Below, piece after piece: positions 10,901 to 22,900 of a stretch of 64,000 nt of DNA. A model generated the notes under the pieces. The model saw only the letters and a program-made list of their open reading frames with translations. It was not told the DNA's origin and ran no database searches. This DNA is from Brasenia schreberi. Lineage: Eukaryota; Streptophyta; Magnoliopsida; Nymphaeales; Cabombaceae. The translations under genes and the position numbers were made by a program. The stretch spans positions 10,814,001 through 10,878,000 of the forward strand of contig JAYKKT010000089.1 of assembly GCA_036023115.1 (NCBI GenBank). The letters run 5' to 3'. The number at the start of each line of letters is the position of its first letter. Within the stretch, counting starts at the first letter, position 1.

Positions 10901-13900
10901 CTCTTTTGAGTTGAGTTTTTTATATAAGTCCTCCCAAATCTTAGCTTTTGCTTCACTAACGGTCTTTTTTGCTTCCTTCTTTGCTTTCTTATAAGTTTCT
11001 AAAGTTTCACTAGTTTTCTTAGCATAATGTAATTTGTAACATGCCCTCTTTGCCTTGATTTTATTTTGTACTACTTCACTCCACCATCAAGCTTCTTTTT
11101 GTGCCGGTACACCTCCCTTAGATACCCCTAACACATCTTTCGCCACTTTCCTAATATGTATAGCCATATTGTTCCACATATCAGAGGGTGTGCCAACATA
11201 ATTCCAAACATCTCCTTGAAGGACTTTCTGTTTAAATATATCTTCTTTCTCGCTTTTGAGGTTCCACCATTTAGGCTGAATAGCTCGATGCACTCTTTTC
11301 TTCTTTGTCCATTTTTTTATTTGTAAATCCATAACTAAAAATCGATGTTGGGTAGTTAAGCTTTCTCCTGGAATTACCTTGCAATCTTTACAACACGCTC
11401 TATCTTTTTTTCTATAAATAAAGTAATCAATTTGTGTTTGTGATAAGCCACTCTTATAAGTAATTAAATGTTCATCTCGTTTTTTTAAGATTGTATTGAC
11501 TATAAAGAGATCAAATGCCATAGCAAAATTTAAAATCTCCCTACCTTCCTCGTTTATATCCCCATAACCAAAGTTTCCATGAATCCCTTGATATCCTAAT
11601 GCCTCTTTACCGACATGTCCATTTAAATCTCCTCCTAAACAAATCATCTCCCTTTGTAGAATCTTTCGAAACACCTTATCTAACTCTTCCCAAAAAACTG
11701 TCTTTATACCATCTTCTAGTCCTACTTGGGGTGCGTAAGCACAAACTATATTCAAAACCTATGCTCCTAACACTAATTTCAATGTCATGATTCGGTCACC
11801 ATATCGTTGTATGTCTACTACACTCTCCTTTAAATCTTTATTTATGATAATACCAACTCCGTTTCGGGCCTTTTCTTTACCTGAGTACCATAATTTAAAA
11901 CTTGTATCCTCTATCTCCTTTGCTTTTTCTCCAACCCATTTTGTCTCTTGTAAACATAGAATATGAATCTTTCTCCGAATCATAGTATCTACCACCTCCA
12001 TTAGCTTACCCGATAATGTTTCGATATTCCAAGAACCAATACGAATCTTATTATCTAGGACTAGCTTCCTTACCCCCCCGCATCCGTCCATAATCGAAAT
12101 GTGGAGACCCTCTCTGAAATTTTTTCACTACATTCGGGCGGCAATGTAGTGGGACTAACTTCTTTACCCACACCCGTCCATGATGTGGGAACCCTCTCTG
12201 CAATTGATTTACTACATTCGGGCGAAAATGTAGTGGCCCTTGCTTACTTCTTCCTGCATTCGGGCTCTGCAACACGTCGCTAGGCGGGAACGCCCCAAAG
12301 CAATGCTCATAATTTTTGTAATCTATGTTGTAGAAATCCGACGAAGTTTTACGCTGGCTGTCGGAAGCCTAACACAACCCTCCTCCTTTATCCGGGCTTG
12401 GGACCGGCAATGCAAGGGTGATCCCTTATATGGGCGGAGTTGTTAGATTGCTTTTTGTGAGAAGAAAATTTCTTCTTTTACCATAACGGTAATTTATGCT
12501 ATTTTGGAGTTAAATGATAATATGACACAAGATAGAGCATATCCAACCCCACATAGCATGGGACGAGGCCTGTTATGTGGTTTGCACTTCAAATGAAATT
12601 GCTTGATTTGCTTACATGTTTTCTCTGGTGGTTAAGAAAAAAATTACTGACCTCTAGCTTATTGATAAGTTCAAGCATTCCATGTGTTTGAAGAAACAGT
12701 AACAAAATAGTGTACTTGCACTCTTTTAGACAGATTATCTTACCAGATTTGTTTTTTGGTTTCATATGAGCGTTGCTGTATCATGGACAAAGATTCTGTT
12801 TCATTAAATGCCATTTTGTATGTTTCCGCATCATAGTTATTTGTTTCCTTTTAGGAATGAAGAAGACGACGATGATGATATGGATGTTAATGATCATGAT
12901 GTACAAAGGCTTGTAATTGTAACTCAGGTATAGCAAATGAAACTTCATAATTGAGTGACGGATATTGTGTTTGGAATTTAGATGTACATTTCAAGTAGCA
13001 TTTTTACTTTCCAGTGGGTCATTTGAATGTTTACCTCTGGAAATATAACATTGAAGTATATATATACCACCCAACTAATTTTCTGTTGTGATCATTGACT
13101 GCAGCTTTGTAGTTTGAGGCAAAATTGTGGTCAGAAAGCATAGTAAGGGCCAGTGCTGCTTAACTTCTTGGTTCAACGACAATCAACATTTCTGTTCTTT
13201 TCTCACTTTTCATTAAGTGGTGGCTGGCTATGACAAGTGGAAAAAATTGGACTGAGCTGGGACACTGACTACGTAGTACCATGTGATATTTCCCACTTTT
13301 TCAAAACAGTATTTGCACTAGAGGACCATCCAATTAAGTCATCCTCTAGGGTGTACTGCAATCTGTGATGAGTTGTTCTTGTTAAGAAGTTGCTGACGAT
13401 TGATAGTTTGAGACCATTTAGTACCACTCCTGAATAATGAGCAAAGTATCGATCACCTGGGCACACACACATATATGTGTATGTATGTATGTATGTATGT
13501 TTCTGATTAATGTTGAGCCTCTCAAGTCCCAACAGATGTACCCAGAGCCCCAGCTGCTGCATTAAGCCGTCATTGTTGGGCATCTCTAATCCTAGAAATA
13601 TGCCTTTTCAACTGCATTTGAGAGGAGGTAGTTTTAAGTCCTGCAATTGGAATGGCCCTCGTGACATGAAAATTCAAGCAATGATTCTTTTCAAGAGGCT
13701 CCAGCAATGATTTCTAAAAGAATGTTTGTTTGTGTAACTCTTTTCCCCTTCCAACTCATTCTTTTCTTAATAATCTAATCCCCTTCAGTTTTCCTAACAA
13801 AACCCTTATTTGAAAGGGGTTGGAGGCTTGAGTAATACATTAGATTCCAAAAGATGATGTTAATTAATATTTTTCTGTTGAAACTTCAACCCGTACATTT

Positions 13901-16900
13901 GTATCTCTTTCAGTTCCTTTGATATGCCCAGAAACATATGCTCCCTAACGCAGCCGTACTTGCGTCTAACTAGAGGAATGCCTCTTGTCGTAAATATGTT
14001 CTTACACGTTGCCTTGTTGTTTACTGCAGAATATCAGAGATGACAAACATGATGCGAGGGGAACAAAGGACATTGCAACTGAACTTGTTACTACCATCGA
14101 TGATGGTCTTTATTTTTATGAGCAGGTTAATGTGAAGCATTACTGCTGTTGGAGATTTTCTTATCTTGTTTTTATTCTCACTGGAACTGTCCTTTTAAGC
14201 AGTTTGAACTATTAACAGGAATTACATGCTCAGCGCTCTGATTGTGCTCCAAAGTGTGACTCCGGTTCAGAGATAAAAGATGAAGATTCTAAACCTAGCG
14301 GCCCCACTCCTGGGTCACTGTTATCAAGGTCTAGTGCTGTCTCTAGTGGCAGCAACAACAATGAGGACAGACCTCTGAATGCCCGAAGGAGGGCAAATAA
14401 AGCCATAAACAAGTCTCATATTCAACATAATCAGCGGTTGTTTCCTGGTAGTTTTAAGAGCCATCGTAATCTACATGGTATTGTTTCTGAAAGCCCCCCT
14501 AGCAATTCAGTTGGCTTTTTCTTTGGGTCAACACCTCCTGAGAGCTTTGGGTGAGTTTCTTTTCCATGCACACCGTATTCTAATGTATCCAATCACTGCC
14601 TTTTACTTACCATTCTAATGCCCTTTGCTTGCCAATTTTTATGTGACAGCATGACATCTTCAAAGTTGAGCGTTTCTCATGGTGGTGGTCCATCAAGTGG
14701 TATGGGTTCTGGGACCAGCCCACCTGTTGGGTCGGCACCAAAGTCTTTTCCTCCATTCCAGCATGCAAGTCATCAGCTTCTGGAGGCAAACAGTTTCAAG
14801 CAGCAGAAGTAAGTCCAGTTCCAGATTGATGTGCCTTGATTTTAGGGCTGATGGTTACAGATGAGGATCTTGGTGCAATGTTGCTTAATATATGCTCTAT
14901 TGTTTTTACTTTCGATTGATAGTTTTTCTTTTCTGTAGGTACTTCAAATACTACAAAGGTTGCCTTAATGAACGTAAGAGAGTCGGCATCGGTCAGAGTG
15001 AGGTCAGTCTTGCTTTGTATCGTTATGGTCTAAGAGATTTGGTTGTGTTCTTTGCCTAATCATTTGGTACAAGGGCACGTGTGAACTTTGCTCTCCTGTG
15101 CAAACATGCTTTTTAAGTAAACGGAGCTTTTATATCGTCCTTTGGCTTATGTTTGAAGAGTTAGAAGGTTTTCATGAGGGAGAACCTTTTTCAGGAGGTT
15201 TAATGGGGGCTATGTTTGTATACTGATTTATCAAATACTCGAAGATGAAATTGACTGGAGGCTCAGTGTTTTTCGGATGTATTCTCTTTCAGTGTTTTTT
15301 CTATCTACGTGATGACTATTTGTGCTAGTGTCTTTCATTTTTCACTTGTCACGGAATGTAGATAAAACATTCTAATCTCGACACAACTTGTCGTGTTGGT
15401 AAACAATAAAAAACATAAAAATATCAAAAACATGCAAATCTCCATCACTGAAGTGATTAGAGAGCCGATGCCTCCCTCTTGTGCAGCCGTTCACTCTCTC
15501 TTTATTTCACTTAAAGAAGATTACAATTAGGATTATTATATATAATGATTTATAACATGAAAGACTAATCTACCCCTAATAAGTAAAAGAGATGACATAC
15601 GGTTCCTATTGGATCAGATTCTGATCCAATAGGAGCCAAACGACCGAAAACAAAAAATTAACGATACAAGTTAATTGTCTCCAACATGCCCCCTCAAATT
15701 GAGTCTTGAATAGTAGAGATCCCCAACTTGCAAAGAGCTTTCTTTAATCTATCGCAGCCACTGGTTTGGTAAGAATATCTGCCACCTGATTCTCTGAACG
15801 GACATGGATGAGATTGAATATTTTCTGGTATACCTTTTCTCGAATGAAGTGACAATCTACTTCAATGTACTTTGCTCATTAAGGATTGGATTGGAGGCTA
15901 TTTGAAGAGCTACCTTACTCAACAACAACAACAACAACTAAGCCTTTTCCCATACTAGACGGGGTCGGCTACATGCATTCTTTGTTTCCACAGATCCCTA
16001 TCGTGTGCCATGTTAGCAGTTAACTCCCAATAAGCTAGATCATTCTTTATTGTTTCTTTCCAACACTTTTGTGGTCGTCCTCTACCTCTTTTAATACTTT
16101 CCAAATTTAGTTTTTCTACCCTTCTTACAGGTTCTTCTTCTGATCTTCGTTCTATATGTCCAAACCATCTTAAACGATGTTCTCTCATTTTATCCTCTAT
16201 TGGTGCCACTCCTAATTTGTTTCTAATAACCTCATTATGTATACGGTCTTTTCTTGTATGACCACTCATCCATCTCAACATCTTTATTTCTGTCACAGAC
16301 ATCTTTTGTACATGTTGATGATTAACTGCCCAACACTCAGAACCATAAAACATGGCAGGCCTAATTGCTGCTCTATAATATTTACCTTTTAATTTTAATG
16401 GTATCTTCTTATCACAAAAAATACCTGATGCTCCTCTCCATTGAACCAACCAGCATTAATTCTATGTGTAACATCTCCATCAATTCTTCCATCACTTTGA
16501 AAAATTGACCCTAGGTATTTAAAACTTTCCTTTTGGGGAATGCAATGTGTGCCAATTTTAATTTCTATGTCCTCTGAAGTAACCAAATGATCAAACTTAC
16601 ATTCCATATATTCTGTTTTTGTTCTACTAAGTCGGAGGCCTTTGCTTTCTAATGTTTCTCTCCATAGTTCTAATTTTCTATTAACTTTTTCCTTAGACTC
16701 CTCCACTAATACAATGTCATCTGCAAATAACATACACCAAGGTACTTCATCTTGAATATGTTTTGTTAACTCATCCATCACCATTATAAATAAGTATGGA
16801 CTTAAAGTTGATCCTTGATGTAACCCAATATTAACTTCAAAGAAGTCTGTCGTTCCTTCATGAGTTCTCACACATGTTTTTGCACCATCATACATGTCTC

Positions 16901-19900
16901 TTATAAGGTTAATATATGTCAATGGGATACCTCTTTTTTCCAAAGTTCTCCAAAGAACCTCCCTCGGTACCCTATCATAAGCTTTTTCTAGATCAATAAA
17001 TATCATGTGAAGGTCTTTCTTTTTTGCTCTAAAATGTTCCATAAGACGTCTCAAAAGGTGAATCGCTTCAATAGTAGATCTGCCTGGCATAAATCCAAAT
17101 TGGTTCTGTGTTGTACTTGATACTTGTCTTAACCTACGTTCGATAATTCTTTCCCATAATTTCATAGTATGACTCATTAACTTGATACCTCGATAATTCA
17201 CACAATTTTGAATGTCTTCCTTGTTCTTATATATGGGTATAAGTGTACTTGTTCTCTATTCCTCGGGCATCTTTTGGTTTTTTCATATTTCATTAAATAG
17301 CCTTGTGAGCCAAGTGATTCCTATTTCTCCTAGTATTTTCCAAACTTCTATAGGAATATTATCTGGTCCTACCGATTTACCACTCTTCATATGTTTAAGA
17401 GCCTCTTTGACTTCATTCTTTTGAATACGTCGGTAGAAATTGTGGTTTATATACTTTTCTGACTTGGCTAAATCTCCTAAACTAATACTAACATCTTTAT
17501 TTTCATTAAAAAGATTACAAAAATAGTTTTTCCATCTATTTCTTATATCATCATTTGCCACTAGAATTTTTTCATCCTCGTCTTTTATGCATCTAACATA
17601 ATTAAGATATTTAGTTTTCTTATCTCTAGCCCTAGCTATCCTAAAAATATCTCTTTCACCCTCTTTTGAGTTGAGTTTTTTATATAAGTCATCCCAAATC
17701 TTAGCTTTTGCTTCACTAACGGCCTTTTTCGCTTCCTTCTTTGCTTTCTTATAAGCTTCTAAAGTTTCACTAGTTTTCTTAGCATAATTTAATTTGTAAC
17801 ATGTCCTCTTTGCCTTGATTTTATTTTGTACTACTTCACTCCACCATCAAGCTTCTTTTTGTGCCGGTACACCTCCCTTAGATACCCCTAACACATCTTT
17901 CGCCACTTTCCTAATATGTATAGCCATATTGTTCCACATATTACAGGGTGTGCCAACATAATTCCAAACATCTCCTCGAAGGACTTTCTGTTTAAATATA
18001 TCTTCTTTCTCGCTTTTGAGGTTCCACCATTTAGTCCGAATAGCTCGATGCACTCTTTTCTTCTTTGTCCACTTTTTTATTTGTAAATCCATAACTAAAA
18101 GTCGATGTTGGGTGGTTAAGCTTTCTCCTGGAATTACCTTACAATCTTTACAACACGCTCTATCTTTTTTTTCGACAAATAAAGTAATCAATTTGTGTTT
18201 GTGATAAGCCACTCTTATAAGTAATTAAATGTTCATCTCGTTTTTGAAGATTGTATTGACTACAAAGAGATCAAATGACATAGCAAAATTTAAAACCTCC
18301 CTACCTTCCTCGTTTATATCCCCAAAACCAAAGTTTCCATGAATCCCTTGATATCCTAATGCCTCTTTACCAACATGTCCATTTAAATCTCCTCCTAAAT
18401 AAATCATCTCCCTTTGTGGAATCTTTTGAAACACCTTATCTAACTCTTCCCAAAAAACTGTCTTTATACTATCTTCTAGTCCTACTTGGGGTGCGTAAGC
18501 ACAAACTATATTCAAAACCTCTGCTCCTAACACTAATTTCAACGTCATGATTCGGTCACCATATCGTTGTATGTCTACTACACGAAGAGCTACCTTACTA
18601 TCAGTAAAAAAATTAATCAAAGTGTTTCTTCCAAAATCAATTTTCTCTATTAATGATATTATCCATAAACCCTCGTACATACCAAGAGCAATAGCACGAT
18701 ATTTTGCCTATGCACTTGATCTAGCCACAATAGACTGTTTCTTGCTCTTTCATGAAACAACATTACCTCCTAAACATACAATATACCCTGAAGTGTCATC
18801 GGTGGAACATACCCAATCAGTATATGAAAAAATCTCAATATCAATTGATCCATATGGAGAGTACAATAACCTGTGGGTAATAGATGATTTCATATATATG
18901 ATTATATGAAATACAATATTCATATGGTGTCTTGACGTTGAATGCATCCATCTACTAACATAGCTGACTGCAAAACTTACATCGGGTTTGGTAATTGTGG
19001 GATATATCAATTTCCCACTAATTTTTGATATCTCCCTACATCTTCGTAGGGTTAATTAGAATTTCCAATAGCTTCCTTTTGAATCTCAATGGGAATAGAG
19101 CATACCTGACAATCTTCCATCATTGTCTCCTCCAATAAATCGTGGATATACTTTCTTTGACTTAAGGACAAACAACCCTTGCTTCGAAATCTCAATCCCC
19201 AAAAAATAGTATAATTTTCTTAGGTCTTTCAGATTAAATAAAGCAAGTAGCTGTTTTTTCAAATAAGTAATTCCTTCCCGATCATCACCAGTAATAATAA
19301 TGTCATCAACGTATACAATTAAGAGAATAGTCTTCTTGTCCTGCCTGATAAATAAAGTGTGATCACTAATGCTCGTGTGAAACCCAAACCAAGAATGTCA
19401 TTACTAAACTTTTCAAACCAAACTCTAGGTTGCTTCAAACCATAAATAGATTTTTTTAGTTTGCATACCTTTGATGATATCTTCCCTTGATAATATCCTA
19501 GAGGTAAGTTCATGTAGATGTCCTCAGTAAGATCTCCTTGAAGAAATGCATTTCTCACGTCCAGTTGTCATAGTTCCCATCATTGATTAACTGCTACATA
19601 CACTTAAGAGGATTCTAATGGTATTCATTTTTGCAATAGGAGCAAATGTCTCTGTATAGTTAATTTCATATGATTGACTATAGCCCTTAGTTACTAATCT
19701 CACATTGTATCTTTCTATTTGTCATCAACCTTAAACTTTACTGTATACACTCACTTGCAGCCCATAATATTCCTTTTTAGTGGTAGATCTGAAAGTTCCC
19801 AAGTTTGATTCTTTTCTAATGTTGCAATTTATTCTTTCATAGTTGTTCTCCAATCTGAATTTTGTTTGACCTCTTCAAATGTTTTGAGAATATAGATATT

Positions 19901-22900
19901 TATCTGCATTCATCACAAATAATTGACACTCTTTTGGATAATTAGTATATGAAATCATCTTGTGTATAGGTAAATTATCACAATCGTTAGACATGATTGA
20001 ATGAGTTACCATAGGAGTTGATTCGGGGTGAGAACCCTAATATAGGGTAGCATTAGGATTTGGGAGGAATATCTTTCTTTCGCTTATTGAATATGTTTGT
20101 CATCTTCTTTTTCAGAAGTCTCTTCTTCCACTTCAACCTTGTGAGGCTCTTCCAATTGTGGAATCGGTAGTACAATCGAAGGAGGCTGGTCTGATGATTG
20201 GTTTTCATTACCACCATAAAACAATAGTCTTCATGGAAAGTAACATCCATTGTAACATATAGTTTTCTTTTTTCAGGATCATAATATTTGTACCTTTTTT
20301 TTAGTTGAAGAGTAACCCAATAAAATACATTTAATAGCTTTAGCATCTAATTTATCTCTAAAACCGCTATGAATGTGCACAAAACAGGTGTATATGAATA
20401 CTTTAAGAGGTACTTGGAATTGTCTTTTTGTTTAGGACATAAGGCATGGAAAGGTGAATCACCATTAAGGACTCTAGTGGGCATGCAATTTATAAGAAAT
20501 ACTGCGGTTAGGATAACTTCTCCTCAATAAAATTTAGGAACATTGTACCCAATAAGCAACTTCTAAAATATGTCTATTTTTTCTTTAAGAGACTCAATTT
20601 TGTTTTGGGAAATGAGAACAAGATCTTTGGTGTAAGATTCCTTGACTTTGAAAATAAGAATGTAGTGATTGAGACGTATACTCCCCTCTATTATTACTAC
20701 GAATGACTTGAATTGGCACTTGAAATTGGGTACGAATGACTTGAATTGGCACCTGAAATTGGGTATGGATAAATTTGCATTATATAGGTAAAATATTTTT
20801 CACTTCATCTTTGGTCTTCATAAGGTAAATCATAGTAAATCTAATAGAGTCATCAATGAAAAAATAAAGTATTTATGAGCATGGAATGATGTAATAGAAC
20901 ATGGGCCCCAAACATGGACAATTTAAAATGGTTTCAAAGCTCTAGTTTCATTCAAAGGAAATGATGCACGATGATGTTTGGACTTTTGGCAAGTGTCACA
21001 TTGCAAAAACAAATTATTACAACTCAAAAATAAGGTAATAAAATTCTAATCTTAGAAATAGGTAAATGGCCCAATCGTCGATGTCGTAATATATGTTCTT
21101 TCTTCTCCCCTTTTGTAGTTAGAGTAGACTAATAGTCGTCCTAGTCATTTCCTCATAAAAGTAAAGTCCTCTCCTTAAGCTACATTAACCAAAGATCCTT
21201 CCCGTTCCCAGGGTTCCTGAAAAGTGCAACACATAGAATTAAAGGTGACCCCACAATCCAAGTCCTAACTCCACCTATGTAAGGAATAACCCTTGCATGG
21301 CCGGTCCCAAGCCCGAAAAAAGGAGGGTTGTGTTAGGCTTCCGACAGCCAACATAAAACTTTGTCGGACTTAACATGGATTCTACAAAAAAAACAAAGAA
21401 TCCATGTAACTGACCCCATCTAGTATGGGAAAAGGCTTAGTTGTAGTTGTAGTAGTAGTAGACACAATCCAAGTCCTGTGTTAGAGCATAAACTGATAAG
21501 AGATTGATTGAAATAGTGGGATCATGAAAAACATTTTTAAGAGTCCCAAAAGCAGTGAATATACTTTCTTTTCCTACAATAGGAGTATTAGACATAGGAG
21601 TATTAGACCCATCATTCACCTTAATGCCAACCCTATTATGAATCAACTAATAGTTATAGAAATATTCTCGACGGTTAACCATATGATCCATTGCGTGTGA
21701 GTCAACTATCCATATTCTTGAATTAGGAATAATTGAATTATCAGAAGGCATGAATGAAAAAGGATATGCCATAGTAGCTTGGGAATCAACAGTCGAAGAT
21801 GTAGATGTAGATTGTGATTCAATTAGTCTCACTTAAATTCTTCGATTTCCTTCTTCATATTAGCCAATGAACTTAGTCTAGTTTTTCGATTTTGTCTTTC
21901 AACTTAATCACTGAAATATGTTATGTTCGGTCTGTTCTGAATAGTTGGGTATGCCCACGAGTTCTCAGTAAGTTTCTTTTGTATGTCGGGTTTTTCCACA
22001 ATGTGAACAACACAACTTATCCTTATCATGTGGAGTGGATTGGAACCAACCTCTACCACGACCTCCATAACCTCTTCTGCCACGGGATTATGAATAATTA
22101 GGTATATTTTTTCCCACAAAAGCAGTTGTCTCTTGGTTTATTTTTTCTTCTTTCTCTAAACATCTTCTATCCTCTTCTCGTAGTAGTAAGGAGTATATTG
22201 TACTCAATGAAAGAAGTTATTCTCTACTTAAGATATTGTTTTTAACTGCCTCGTATTCTAAAGAGATGCCCTATAAAAGATCAAACACTTTTTGTTCTTC
22301 AAGCTCACTTGTTTGAACTTTGACATTTGGTCTTTGAGTAGTATTGTAATTCTTTTCATAAACCACGAAGTTCTGCATAGTAGTCATTTATTGATATTCC
22401 TCCTTTATGCATTTGCGAATTCTTTCTATAATCTCATACACTTTTGCAATATTCTTTTTCTCCGCGTAAGCATCATGAACCGGTGCCTAAATGTTTTTGG
22501 ATGATTCTTAAAACATAAAGGCACTTGCAATAGATGATGTCATGGACTAAATGAGCCATGCACTTATTAGGACGTTTTTCCTACGCTATTTAGAGTACGA
22601 AGGATCAGTTAAGTGGGGAGTGAGAATGTCTCTAGTCAAATAATCCCATCGCTCCTTTGCCATAACAATCAGATCAATCGATATGACCCATTGAAGGTAA
22701 TTTCTACGATCTAATTTGACGTTTGTAATTTGAAATCCTTCTTCCTTTTTTGAAATAACATTTTCTCCCGTCTACCATTTTACCTTTATCAGACGTAATA
22801 CTTTTCTTTTTCTAGATTTTTTTTTCTTGACAACTATTCTTGTAGATAAAACTGACTTGATTCAAATTTTTGTAGACTGTAATTGATTCACACTGTCCTA

